A DNA stretch of 64,000 nucleotides, from contig NC_084800.1 of the NCBI RefSeq assembly GCF_963169125.1, positions 56,280,866 through 56,344,865 on the forward strand, read 5' to 3'. Each line of letters opens with the position of its first letter. Position 1 is the stretch's first letter. Positions 11,086-23,478 of this stretch are shown piece by piece. The notes below the pieces were generated by a model. That model was not told the origin of the DNA and searched no databases. It worked only from the letters and a program-made list of their open reading frames with translations. The position numbers and the translations under genes were made by a program. Origin of the DNA: Humulus lupulus. Lineage: Eukaryota; Streptophyta; Magnoliopsida; Rosales; Cannabaceae.

Positions 11086-13456
11086 TGTAACGCCCTGGAT
11101 AGCCAAGACCGTTACACTATGTGTTTATAAAGTGCTAGACTTGCTAATCAAGTCATTTAGTTAAGAACGTGTTATTGAAACTATAATGGTACTAGGGTTA
11201 AAACATGTTGGTCTCAAAAGTCACATTTTTCATAAAGAAACATTTCCTGTTTACACAGGATCCCAAAAGTTTTAAGATTGAAACTATTTACAAAAGATTC
11301 AAGGACTAAATACAGTATTAGCCATATTAAGGAAAAATAAACAATTAGGCGATCTCTGTCCTGATCCACTCCTCGGCCATGGCGACCGAACAGCTGGCTA
11401 TGTACATTCCACCCCGCAACCCTCCACCTCAGGATTGGTCCAACTTGCCTTTGCCTTTACCTGCACCACGTAGCACCCGTGAGCCAAGGCCCAGCAAGAA
11501 AACACAACAACAGAGCATAAGCAATCCACAGACAATCCAATATCTCATATTGCATCACATATTCTTATTCACATCAATATTCAGAATAGTCAAGTATTCA
11601 GCATACTAATCATACCAATTCATAACATACACCAAATCACATATGATAACTAGGGTTAGCACCCTCAAGCTGCACCCTCCGTTATCCCACTAACTCCGGC
11701 CCGCTTAAATCGAACTCAGTGAATATTAAGCTGTCCTCGGCTACCAGCGGCCAAGCCGCGCCCTGTGCGCAAATATTGAGTACGGCACCCTTAGGCCGCT
11801 ATCACATGTCCCATCGCATAATACCACCATTGACATAATACAAATATCGAGAGCACTTAGTCCCATCACAAACATATAATCGGGTGCAGTTTTCTTACCT
11901 TTCAATTCGCTAGCTTTGATCACTTGACTCCTTGAGCACGATCCCTCTCGAGCCTTAGCGCTCACCTAATCACAACCATAGATCAAAGTCATCACCAAAC
12001 CTTAAGTCCAAAACCTAGCTTCTGGATCAATCCCGAGCCCCCGGCAAGTCCTAGTTCCACCAAACAAGGTGGTGGAATCGAACCCTGAACCCTTGGTCAA
12101 AAACCCTTGTAAATAACCCTAAAATCCCTTTCTGGAAGCAGGGCAGCGCTACAGCGCTCTAAGGAGGGCGCTACAGCGCTACAAGCAGAACCAAAATCCC
12201 CCAGAAGGAATGGCCTAGCGCTACAGCGCCCTAAGGCTAGCGCTAGTCACAGACAACTAACACCCCAGTTTTCCTTCTTGCGATTTCCTCGAACCAAACT
12301 TAACCAAAACTTCTCCAAACCTTCACCAAACTCAAAAACAAGCTTATTAACACATTCCACTCATCCCAAATACTCAAAACCCAAGCACATGCATCCCTAA
12401 TCTCAAAATTCACCATAGCCACTTCTAGACTTCAAAACTCAGCAGAAACTAGTCAAAACATCAAAGTTAAAAGCTCAGAATTTATACCTTTGATGGAAAT
12501 TCGACCTCAAGTTGCCTCTAGACCTCCTTAGCTTGCTCTTCCTCAACCCTTGGCTCCAACTTCCCTAGAATTCCCCATCAACACAGCTTAGATACCTTAG
12601 TTAAAAACCAAAATCAGAACTGAAGGAACTACAAAGTTTTACCTCAAGTGATGGTGTGTTCTTGCTAAGCTCTTCCCAACTCCTCAAGCCTAGCTCAGGA
12701 TTCCTGTTGCTCAGCCTAACCTAGCTCCCCTCTGAGTTTTGCTCCAAGAAAACACCCAGAAATGGTGAAGGAGATCACCAACCGACTCCTAGGAAAACAA
12801 CTCTGTTTTCTCCTTTTTCTTTTTTCCTTTCTTTTCTTTTCAGACTTCCACTAACATAAAGCCTCAGTAATGCCTGTCTCTAAAAATCCAAATGACCTTA
12901 ATGCCCTCCCTTTTAATTCTAAACCCTTTAATCCACTTAGGGCATTTTAGTCATTTCACCCCAATTCCCGCTAACTCCTCGAGAGTCTCTAATATTTACC
13001 GCTTAATTCCCGATACCTAATTAATCACCAATTATATTCCTCGATGTCAAAATAGACTCCAATATACTCACTAAATTCCCATTTATACCCTCAGGCTTAC
13101 CCCGTGCCGGGTATAAATCCCCGCCGTGACTTTCCCGTTAAATCGCTCACTAGGATCGTCTCGAGTCACAGATCACAGATATATCCACATAATAATGTGG
13201 TCTCAATAATTATCACATATATATACAGTTATGCCCATAATGGCCAAAATTATGATTATGCCCTTCTAACCTAATCAGGGCCTACATGCATACTAATACA
13301 CATAGTCATGCATCTCGAATATTCAAATAGTCATATAACATGCTTTAAATCATAATCATGCATTTTACTCATTAAAATCACACATAATTCCCATTCTGCC
13401 CTCCAGGCACACTAATCAAGGCCCTTAAGCCTTATTAGCGAATTTGGGTCGTTACA
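11086..13456 (+). mobile_element. Solo gypsy LTR (2.3-kb family) inside copia pol
   Basis: Begins TGTAACGCCC and ends GGTCGTTACA, with an exact 5-bp duplication ATCCA on both sides (11081-11085 and 13457-13461). There is no internal gypsy region, so it is a solo LTR of 2371 bp. Copia coding sequence continues on both sides in the same frame once the LTR and one ATCCA are discounted, so it inserted into an open protease/pre-integrase boundary. It carries AGCGCTACAGCGCT words at 12142-12240 and the conserved family block at about 11450-11500. Confidence 0.95.
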
Positions 13457-14010
13457 ATCCAAATTTGTCCAACAAAGAAACAGAAATTAAATTCCGTCTA
13501 AAAGACGGTACAACAAAAGTGTCTTTCAAATCCAAATAAAAACCAGTTCCTAACAATAATCTAAAATGCCCAATTGCTTCCACTTCCACCGATTTTCCAT
13601 CGCCCACGAAGATGTGTCTTTCACCATCACTTGGCTTTCGGGAGCCTAGGCAACCCTGCATAGAAACACTTATGTGAGTAGTAGCACCAGAATCTATCCA
13701 CCAAGTGTTCCTAGGTACTGAAGCTAAATTAACCTCAGAACAGACCAAAGTAAGAATCATACCTTTCTTTGCAAGCCATGCATGATACTTGGCACAATCT
13801 TTCTTCACATGTCCAGGCTTGTTGCAAAAGTAACAACCTTCTGAATCCTTCTGTTGTTTCTTTTGGGCTGGACCCTTAGCAGCTTCATTCTCAAATTTCC
13901 TTTTCTTGCCCTTATCCTTAGAGGCAGTGGCCAAGTGAGCACTTTCAGTTTTGTCCATTTTTAACCTTTCTTCCTCTTGCACACAGTGAGAAATGAGTTC
14001 ATTGATAGTC
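13457..14010 (-). pseudogene. Copia gag C-terminus and aspartic protease
   Basis: Minus-strand residues include a lysine-rich gag tail, the nucleocapsid knuckle CYFCNKPGHVKKDC (CX2CX4HX4C), and the retroviral-type protease site WIDSGATTHIS with the catalytic DSG intact. The C-terminal protease block FRRNLISVSLL follows. The stretch is open from about 13982 to the solo LTR boundary. Confidence 0.9.
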
Positions 14011-14600
14011 CATTTCTCCTTTTGACAGTTATAGCTAATTTTAAATTGGTTAAATTGTGCATGAAGCGTTCACAAAACCATAAGCACAAGCACATCATCA
14101 AAAAGCTCGATCTTAAGTGTCTTAAGTCTTGAGACAATATGATGCATTTCCATAATGTACTCCGTTACATTTCCTTGACCCTTATACTTCATGGTCATCA
14201 AAGAACCTAGAAGTGTTGTCATTTCAACCTTATCGTTTTTAGCAAAACGTTCATCAATTTATTCAAGGAAATTCTTGGCCTTATTAATCCCTTCGGATTC
14301 TGTGCCCCAAAAGGCTTTTGGAATGTTGTGTTTCATAATCATTAAACTCATGCGATTTGAACGATCCCACCTCTCAAAATCAGTTTTCTCATCACAGGTG
14401 CTTTCCTTAGTCAGAGGTGCAGGTTGTTCATCCCTTAATGCATGGTCTAAATCCATACATCCCAGAACTATAAGTAAGTTCCTTTTCCAATCCTTAAAAT
14501 TGATCTCATTAAGCATAGGAATAGAATTAATATTAGCAGATATTGAGGCAGCAGAAGATGAACTAGCTGAGTATAGAACAAAACAAACAAAACAAGCTCA
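14011..14600 (-). pseudogene. Copia gag, N-terminal part with stops
   Basis: 14516-14259 encodes a typical copia gag start (FKDWKRNLLIVLG, then WDRSNRMSLMIMK). A stop follows at about 14259; the sense resumes past it (phrases like GSLMTMKYKGQGNVTEYI and QFNQFKISYNCQ on the minus strand) with a further in-frame stop near 14070. It is a decayed gag (UBN2-like). Confidence 0.75.
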
Positions 14601-15803
14601 CATCAATATGCATAATCAAACAATAAATTCAAAATTTGGTTAATCCCATCTCAAGATACCAAGCACAACATTAATATTAAGTCTTTGGACAATAATATTA
14701 ACTGTAAGCGATACTCTTGTTGTATCAATCAAACATTGACAATAAATTATGTCAAACAATAAGTCAATCTTTGGACTAACATATTGTTCACACAAAATAC
14801 CTTATAATTGTCACACATTTATTACCACAGGTGTGAATGAAATTCAACGAAATATTCACTTACCTTTGGGTCAATTAATATATGCATAAATTACAAACAC
14901 ACAAGCATCTTGATATTTTAAATAAATAAATTTACACAAAAGAGGTCACTTTGGCAACATTTTGTTTCAATTAATGTATTCAAAATATTAGACATCCTTA
15001 AGAAATTTCCAAAACCAAAATTTAAATTTAATTGTTCCTTAAAAAATTATCAATCTTTAACCTTTTATCTTTCAATTAAATATATACCAAATTGAAAATC
15101 TGTACAAAATTATTTAAATGAAACCGTATATGAATATATATACATATATTTAGTAACTATTTCATATATATAATATACCAAAAGAATAACAACGCCTGAG
15201 TATAAATCAACCGTAATAAGCACATAATATATACATGCATCAAAAGCTTGCTACCCTATCTATTTATATATTAAAAATGGCATAAAAAATTAACCCTCGA
15301 CGAAAAATACAGTTGCGATATCATGTAAGTCACTCTCATATTTCTATGCCCGATGTAAAATAAAGTTACCTTTGAATAAAGGCCGCTTTACATCTTGGCA
15401 TTTCAATGATATCATAATATATTAATTAAAGAAAGAAACAAAATACTCATGAAAAGCAAAACTTAAAAAGGAGCTGGTTCCAAAATCGGTATTGCGTTTG
15501 ACATTACAATGTCGAAATGCATATTACCATCAAATATTACTTTCACTACTCTCCATTAAATTCTTAAAACGTTTGGTAATTTTAAAGACCCAAACCACTA
15601 TAATGGCTTGAATGAGAATTGACCCGCTTCGAATTTCCATCAAGGAAAAATACCCAAAAGATCAAATAATCACATATTTTAAATGTCTTCTTCATCATAA
15701 ACCAAAAAACCAAATCATAATAAAAGATTAAAACCCTAATTTTAGAAAAGCCCCAAATTTCTTTGAACAAAATCATTCAATCTTCAATTAATCTAGCAAA
15801 AGA
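14601..15803 (-). other. Copia 5' internal leader, non-coding
   Basis: AT-rich stretch between the primer-binding site and gag. I see no conserved protein and treat short ORFs here (for example 15582-15776) as chance. Confidence 0.6.
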
Positions 15804-15818
15804 GACTCTGGTACCAAT
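15804..15818 (-). other. Primer-binding site (initiator tRNA-Met type)
   Basis: Minus strand immediately after the 5' LTR reads ATTGGTACCAGAGTC, one base from the common plant copia site TGGTATCAGAG that pairs with the 3' end of initiator tRNA-Met. Confidence 0.75.
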
Positions 15819-16318
15819 TGTTAGAATTTCTAATACACTCAAATAACATGAACAAACAATAATCTCCAACACATAATCTAAAATCATGTCATTATAAAAT
15901 GCATATATGATAAATCCTAAATCATAATTCTATAGATCATTTGCTAAATTAAAGAAGAATATTAACACAAGAGCAGAAGCACTAACCTGAGGCCATTGTT
16001 GGAGATTGCTCAGAGATATGTATATCTATGAGAGAAGAGGCTCTCTTTTCTTTTCTGTTAATGAGATTACAGACAGAATAGAATAATACACATATATAGG
16101 GGACCACAACCCTAATTTATAATTAGTGATTTCTAATTTTGCCCATTATAAAATTAAAAATTCACTTTCTTGTTTCTACACATTAAATCCATGACACTTT
16201 AATGCCCTATCATATTTATAACATAATTGGTCACTTAATTTTATATCACACTTTATAATAGCATTATACATTTTATATATATATATATGTGACCATAAAA
16301 TAAGATTTTAATCCAACA
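15819..16318 (-). repeat. 5' LTR of the copia element
   Basis: Starts TGTTAGAATTTC and ends AATCCAACA, followed by the target duplication GTTTC. On the minus strand it is the upstream LTR, since the primer-binding site lies immediately inside it. Confidence 0.95.
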
Positions 16319-16323
16319 GTTTC

Positions 16324-17482
16324 AATTGCTTTAGGCAAGTGGCCACTTTGTGTTAAGCTCATAGGCTGCTGGAACAAGAGAGACAACAAGGTGGAGGTCA
16401 CCTATATCAATTTAGTAAGTGCCTTTGTTTGGTTCAGGAAAAAATAAAAAGTCAGGAATGAAGAAGATCCCTTATGTAGGTGTTCCCGGAAAATAAATTA
16501 AAATAATGACACGTTCAATTTTTGACTTCCTAAACAGAGGAAAATGACAAAGGATCTGGCTCCAAAATATTAGATGCAATTCCTATATGTGAAAATATCA
16601 TATTACCTCCGGTTAAAAGAGTACCTTCCCCAATTTTAGTAAAAAAAATATTCAAATATAATTTTTCATTCTCAATCTATTGCATTGCTAACGACCCAAT
16701 AATTGATCATATAAATGAAAATATTTTGACTATAATCAAATCTAAAGTACTATTTTGATCCATTTTGTAAAACAAAAAATCTAAATTATTATTTTTCTCA
16801 ATCGCGTATTCAGAAAAATCGTAGAGGACAAATTGGAATTTTCCCTTCCTATGACAAAGAAAGTAAAAAGAAGTTGATATCTGTATTAAGTATTTCTTCC
16901 ACGTCATAAGTAAATGTAGGTTTACAAGCTGAAAACTTGTGTTACGACTACTATTCAATCAGGAATGTTTCTTCTTTTTTTGTTGTGATCAACGTGGAAA
17001 CGTCAAAGAGTTGGCCAAAAAAAAGTGCCATACATCACAAAAGAGTCCCTACAGTTACTACATATTTGACCCGTGACTGTTTAGTACCACAGCATTTACA
17101 AACTGATTAAATCAGTCTAAAAATAGTTAGAAGGCTTATATATTGTACACCATTTCCAGCCCTGCATAGTGCATGTGCAACTGCCAAAATCCCACTTGTC
17201 TTGGTGTAGCATGGCAACCAAACACTCCCTCCCTGCCTAAAAGCTTAATGCAATTCTCCTGACCTATTAAATTAATATAATCGGCCCGCCCTCGTGTTAC
17301 TGACACATTGAATCAGACCTTGAATCCTCGATGGTGGAAGCATGTGGGATGAAGATCAATGAACCTTTCAAACATTCCCTAGCTGCGTTATCATTGCCTT
17401 GTATGAAAGGGCTCATGTCCGCTAGTATTACTGGGGGATGTAAAGTGAAGGGCAACTCTTCATGAGAGAAGAGACATAGTTC
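16324..17482. other. Intergenic DNA and ARF 3' UTR
   Basis: The first ~110 bp continues the host segment interrupted by the copia element. The part directly below 17483 should be the 3' UTR of the ARF gene; I did not find a clear polyadenylation signal. No other gene seen. Confidence 0.5.
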
Positions 17483-19531
17483 TTAACGATTAAATGAGGC
17501 TGCTGACGTATCCTCATACTGTCCTCTCCATGCATTTCCGCTGTCAGTTCCACTACAAGCTTGGTTTGGAACTGGGACCTGACCCAGATCTCCATCCAAA
17601 CTCATTTGCTGTACCTCAACAGATGATAGTATTTTTATACTTTGAACACAGCTTACAAATTCCCTGAAAGCAATTCAATAAATCATATCTTAGAACAGAA
17701 ACTTTAACAAAAAAACATTAGGTACTACTGCAATTGTTGGGTTCTAGACTTACTGCCACGGATCATCACCAACAAGAAGTATGTCATTTTCGTGGTCTAC
17801 ATAGACGAGCTTCCAGTCAGTCCTCTGTGGATCTTCTAGTTGCCCTTCAATTCCAAACATGCGAGCCAAGTCGTGCCTGAGTTCATCATACCCTTTATAG
17901 CGGGTGACATCAATACATCTTCCAACAGAACCACGCTTTTGAACCTATATCAGTTGGGATAAAAGAATGAGAACATGAAGCTTATGCACCATACTTTAAA
18001 AGGGAGGGAAGAAAGCAGAGAATAACTAAATACCTTTGTGTATGTTCTCATTCGTTGAGCTTGGCTAGCCCACAATCCATTGCTCAAAACCCCAGCATCA
18101 GTGATGGCAACATCACTTGAGCATCCAGGCTTGAAACTCATGTTTGGCACCCCAAACGACTGAGAGCTGATTGCAGCAGTGGACAACTCAGTCTCAATAT
18201 CTCTTGGAGCACCACCACAATTAGAAAGCAAGTTCTGAAGATCTTTCTGAGAGTCATATTCTCTAGACAACAAAGTATCTGGTGTCAACCCATCAATATT
18301 AGCTCCAAAAGAAAGATTGTTACGATGATTTGATTGGACATCACCATCCAGACAGAAGGTAGGGAGTGGAAAAGTCTGCTGGATTGTACTAGCATCCAGG
18401 TAGGATGTCCCGGAAGAGGAAGCTTCCAGATGATCAGGAATGCTTCCTTTATATTTAAGCTGGTCTGGTCCTTTTGAACCAGGGAATTCATGTTTAATCC
18501 GAACATCAGTCTTGCTCTGAAGCTCTTGAAGCAAATTGTTAGCTGGTTCCACCACTGGATCTCCAATTAACATGGCTTGTCCATGCTGGTTTCTGTTCAA
18601 AAGGTTTGATGGAGAAATTTGACAATTATTAGTGGATGGAGAGGTTGAACAAGATGGAGCATCTCCATCTGTAAGACCAGAGTTGGCTCTGATTACCACC
18701 AGAGGCTTGTGCTGGCTCTGAGGTTGGCTAGTAGGAATCTGTTGTGATTGTGTTAGTGTTGAAGTGGAGAAGTTGTTGATGTTCAAAAGCTTCTCTGTTG
18801 AAAAGCTGTTGCTGTTCAATGGTTGCTGATGTTGAGAAAGAGGCAATGATTGTAACTGCTGATTTTGCTGGTTTCCCTGTTGTTGCAGCAGTTGAGACTG
18901 CAAATGTGAACTCGAAGGGGAGAGTAACTGCTGCTGCTGCTGTTGCTGCAATCTTTGAATTAGCTGCAACTGACTCTGTTGTTCTGAAAGTCCCTGTTGT
19001 GACAATTGTTGTGATTGTGACTGCTGCTGTGTCCTCTGAGGCAGGTTATGCTGTAAAAATTGTAGTTGGTTTTGTTGTAAATGGGTAGGCTGCTGCTGCT
19101 TTTGAAAAAGATTTGATTGCAGCTCCATTTGTTGCTGAAACTGTGAGTCCATTGGTAGTGATGTCAACTGAACTGAATTCTTGCTAGAGTACCCACTTTG
19201 CTGGGATTGGGCATTGCCTGTGACTAATTGTTGTTGTTGATGCTGAGAGAACATAACTGGTTGCTGCAAACTTTGATTAGGAATCTGATTAGTTGAACCA
19301 ACACCATTATTTACAAGTGATTGACATATCTGTTGCTGGTTTGACTGCTGCTGCTGAAGCTGTTGATGCTGTGGAGGTTCTTGATGCTGCTGCCGTTGCT
19401 GTGGCAACTGCTGGTTTTGTGAGTGATTCTGCAGCTGCTGGTTTGGAGGAGACTGTAATAACTGTTGCAGCTGCTGCTGGGAGTAATTCTGCTGCTGTTG
19501 GTTAGCAGGAGTCTGTAATAATTGATGCAAT

Positions 19532-19563
<32 letters not shown>

Positions 19564-22198
19564 CTGTTGTTGCTGCTGTAGTTGCTGCTGCTGCTGTGGC
19601 CATGTTACTGGTGGCTGTTGCATTTGGTTTGATGGAGTTGCCTTACTCAATGGGACATTTGTCCCAGACATGACAGGGGCTTGAAAACTCAGTAACTTGG
19701 ATGGATCATCAGTACCGAGGTTATTGGGCATGCCAGATGAAGAGACCATCGGTGGAAAAAATCCAGACTGCGCAGCAGAAAGCTGATTATTTTGTTGCAT
19801 GTTCATCCATTGCACTAAACTCAAACCAGGAAAAATTGTGCTCGAAGTATCCTTCATGCCAAAGTCATCTCCCAGCCAAGGCATAGCTCTCTTAAAAGCA
19901 TTTTCCATGTCAGATTCATCATCTGCAAATACATTCTCATGGATCACCATCAAGTTTGTACACATAAGACTCCTGAGAATCTAGCATAATTTTTATGTTG
20001 TTTACCTGGCATCCCAGGTTGTTTGAGGAACTTAGGTCTGAAAAATGGAGGTGGACATATGTAGAAAGGAGTTACAACTGGTTCAACTTCCCAGATTGAA
20101 ACTCTGCTAGGCCGTTCACCTGCTGTTGACTCATCCCACCCAACCTATTAAAAGAACAGATGTTAAAAATTAGTACTACTACTAGTAATAATATAGAATT
20201 CAACAATTGAATTTTAAATGAAATAAACAACTCTGTTCAGATGATCCAAAATTCAAATAACAGACTGAAATGACAAACTAAATTTACAAGCCTTGAGTCT
20301 GAATAAAGAAATGAGGAACTAGGTTAGTTCCAAGAAGACTCGTACATTACCAAAACCTACTATAATCTCTCACTCATATAGGTCTGATATTAAATTTGAT
20401 TGCAGCCAAGCAGATAGATGAAACTTCAATATTTAAATGATTGGTTATAAGTTCTGTTAAACCTACAACCATCTCACTTTAAAAACAACTTCATTGAAAC
20501 ACAATTTGAGAAAGCACAAACAATATCTTGCTTTGTTGATAGAAATCAACAAATAACAACCAATCAGGTAATAAGATATACACATTCCCATTAACCTTAA
20601 AAATTAATTTACCATACCTGAAGATTTCGCCATTGTGAAGATTTCCATCGAAGAGGGTCCAAATCACTTACACCAGTGACAGTACCCATGTATCTGCGTA
20701 CTCCAGACTCTTCGGTCTCAAACATCATTCTGAATCGCATGCCAAGCGAAACTTGTGTGTACATAGCTTTGTTGTATTTTGCTAATGGTATCACAAACTC
20801 AGATGGGCTTGCCCTATTAAATTCAAACAATTTCCTTACAGAATCATTTCCTGCATGGCATATACTAATTAACAATCAAGAATAAGAACTGTTGGTGGTA
20901 CCTGGGGTTGTAAAAGATTGTAAATGGGCTGGTGTTTGCAGCAGCATGAGCTGCAGCAGCTAGAATTCCAATATGCATGCTATCACTGGAAATGACTGAT
21001 GAAGAGAGAGCAGGCTGTTGTCTTGTAGCACGCCTTATACCCAAAAGCAATTGTGATTTTTCGTCCCTACAGAAACAAGATTGTTTCGATTTATAGCAAG
21101 AGAATATATTGTATCCAACTAAAAATTTCATTGTAGAACATATTCGTTTCCTACCTTATAAAAAGAACAGAATCTCCAGCAAAGAGTCTTTTAGTGCTAA
21201 CAAAGACACTCCAACCTGTAGTCAGCAGATGCCTCTTTGGTTGGCCTGAATGAACGAAGGAAAATGAATTACTAGCAGATTTAATTTGATAAACATATTG
21301 TCAACAACCCACCACAAAGTAATTACACGGCTAAATAACAAATTTCACAAAGCGCAGGAAGGGGAATGGAGAACACAGCATAATGAGCAAATACCGCGAT
21401 AGATATGCCTGAATGTCCATGTATTATCATGCAAATCTCGAGCAACTAGTTCTTGAGCAGGTGGTTGCATTGAGTAATCCTATCAAACATTTCATTCAGT
21501 GACCAATGGAAAAGAGGTTATACAGGGGGGGTGAGGGTGGGGATGGGTAATATTTAACAAGACAACATACCAAAGGTGGAAAGATCTTCTCAGCTGCACG
21601 TCGAGGCACAGAAAACCCACCATGGGTACTAGTGTCACTAGCTGTAAGAGTTTTACAGAAAAACTCTGAAGGTTGTCTGTTTTGCTTGAGGCCCATATCA
21701 GATGCCAGTAACGCTTCTCTGTCATGCTGTAAATCAGAAATTTTAGATATCTATGTAAGAACACTTGATTACATGTGAAAGAAAGTGCTGCAAGTTGTGT
21801 ATTGCTTAATTATCAAAATGAATGGCTGACCTACTTTATTTACAGGCTGGAGTGTCATTTGTGCATAAACCTCATCTGTTTCTAGATCAGCCTGATTCAC
21901 AGATATATAAGAACAAAGATTAATAAATAATCCACCTGAAAAAATTGCAAAGACAGTATACGCTCTTTCTCATGAACATCCCAAATCCCTCACTATCTTG
22001 AGACTATACTACCCATGGAGGAGACAGCCCACAAAACACAGGAAAATTCAAGCGAAGTTACAGCCAGATGACGCTAACATAAATGTATCATGCGACCATG
22101 TTATGACTTAGAGGCAGCAAAAAAGGAAGTTCAATTAAACGTAAAAGTTTTACACCATTAAAGAAGCTACAGCAATCACCTTCTGGCGCAAGTGCAAA

Positions 22199-22229
<31 letters not shown>

Positions 22230-23478
22230 ATCAATCATGTACTTCATTCAATAACATAACACCTTTATTATTCGCAAGAGATTATGCTAAAAGTGACTAA
22301 ACAAGTCCCATACATGTAATGTGACATTGTGGAGCATGCAAATCAATTTTGAAGGAAGGTTGGGGTAGTTGGGAATAAAATCAGTCTCCTTCTGCATTGA
22401 AGCTGCAACCTGCAAGATTTATATGTTTTGTACAATACATTAGGAAACCAATCTCAAGAAACTACACTACTTAACATACAAGAGGAAACAGCATACTTGT
22501 TCGCTGTGGCCTTGAGGGAAGTAAACCACGAGACTTCCAACTGGGGGCAAAGAAACGAGTGGCCCAGCACAAGCATGCCATAACTCCGAATTGATACTCT
22601 TCCTCTCTCCTGTTTCCAAAATCAAATAACACCTTACAAGTTAAGACACCATAGGGATATCACGTTCCAATCTACTAACTTGTTTTGCTACAATACTTAG
22701 CAGGGAGCCAATTTTGAAAGGAATTTGCAATCAAAGTACCTGGTTATAAATTACAACTAAGATTGCTTTTGTGGAATCTTTTACTAAAGAAGTTAAATAT
22801 TCATTTTTCTCCTTTATTACTGATAATTTTCTGAATATTTAGAAGCAAAACAATCTGTCTCATCCTCTTTACAGCACATAGAAGAGCATGACAACATGAT
22901 TTAATTGAGTAGAGCCTTATCCTCAATGAGCCAAAAATGAATAGAAACACTTAATGGAACATAAAAAGCAGCTAAAAGAATTGCAAAACAGAAAATTTTA
23001 GTTTCCAGGCTAAGCAAAAAATAGTAATAATAATAATTTTTTTTTTTTAAAAAAAAAAGGCCAACGGCAACGGCAACGGCAACATTTAGAAATGAGAACC
23101 AGAAAACAAAATACTTGAATCAAGACATTAAAAAGTAACGAATACAATACAAGAGAGAGACCGGTACAATAGACATTACAAAATTATACAAGGAGCAGAA
23201 TATGTCATTCATGACTGGATTTGCTCGATAAAAATTTTTTTAGATCACACCATAATACACAACTCCATACCATATTTTGTCTTCCATTCGTTCAAGAAAT
23301 AAAAAAGTGCAAAATTAAATCACCAGGCTTAGATAAATCTCCACAAAGCCTTGGGAAGACTCAGATAGGGGAGGGAGAAACAAGCACTCAAAGGCAAGGA
23401 AAAAAATAAGGTCACAATATGCTTAAAATCCTTACCTTCTCCAGCAGTGGCCAAAAACCCGTTTGGAGGAGCCTTCAT
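17483..23478 (-). CDS. ARF19-like: Auxin response factor, ARF7/ARF19 clade (activator ARF)
   Basis: Transcription factor that binds auxin response elements (TGTCTC/TGTCGG) and activates auxin genes when Aux/IAA repressors are degraded; nuclear. Coding exons: 23436-23478, 22497-22609, 22314-22409, 21835-21891, 21571-21726, 21395-21479, 21155-21245, 20902-21066, 20618-20813, 20006-20144, 18034-19922, 17754-17944, 17483-17663. All introns are GT-AG. Total 3402 nt = 1133 aa, close to Arabidopsis ARF7 (1164) and ARF19 (1086). The start MKAPPNGFL matches the clade. The B3 DNA-binding domain (about 126-228) has [20 protein letters not shown] and [13 protein letters not shown]. The ARF dimer/ancillary domain (about 253-335) includes [12 protein letters not shown] and [11 protein letters not shown]. 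Residues 381-1010 are a Gln-rich activation region in one large exon. The C-terminal PB1 domain (about 1011-1100) keeps the Lys (VQKRGSVGR) and acidic OPCA face ([14 protein letters not shown]). Gene symbol is by clade; ARF7 versus ARF19 is not resolved. Confidence 0.95.
19531..19596 (-). repeat. CAG/CAA polyglutamine tract in ARF exon 11
   Basis: Codons give five Gln, one Leu, then sixteen Gln (about residues 490-511), mixed CAG and CAA. The whole exon is Gln-rich with many shorter runs, as expected for the activation domain of ARF5/6/7/8/19. Such tracts are length-variable between alleles. Confidence 0.9.
22200..22230. repeat. (CT)n(CA)n microsatellite in an ARF intron
   Basis: A CT run (22201-22215) passes directly into a CA run (22216-22229), in the intron between coding exons 3 and 4. 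Confidence 0.9.

Larger units (their letters stand above)
7238..16318 (-). mobile_element. Ty1/copia retrotransposon, both LTRs and target duplication present
   Basis: Two direct LTRs (7238-7748 and 15819-16318) begin TGTTA and end CCAACA. The 5-bp duplication GTTTC flanks the whole element (7233-7237 and 16319-16323). Coding order on the minus strand is gag, CCHC zinc knuckle, protease, GAG-pre-integrase, integrase, reverse transcriptase, RNase H, the Ty1/copia order. A primer site TGGTACCAGAG lies just inside the 5' LTR and a purine tract just before the 3' LTR. Stops and frameshifts in gag and pol plus a solo-LTR insertion (11086-13456) mean this copy cannot be autonomous. Confidence 0.95.

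Noticed and set aside
18798..19505. Open frames on the + strand rich in Ala and Val
   Set aside because: They are the antisense reading of the CAG/CAA tracts in the large ARF exon.
20814..20850. Alternative ARF exon start at 20850 (AG just upstream)
   Set aside because: It would add about 12 residues between NPR and ASPSEF in the conserved ARF domain; the acceptor at 20814-20815 joins them exactly as in the family.
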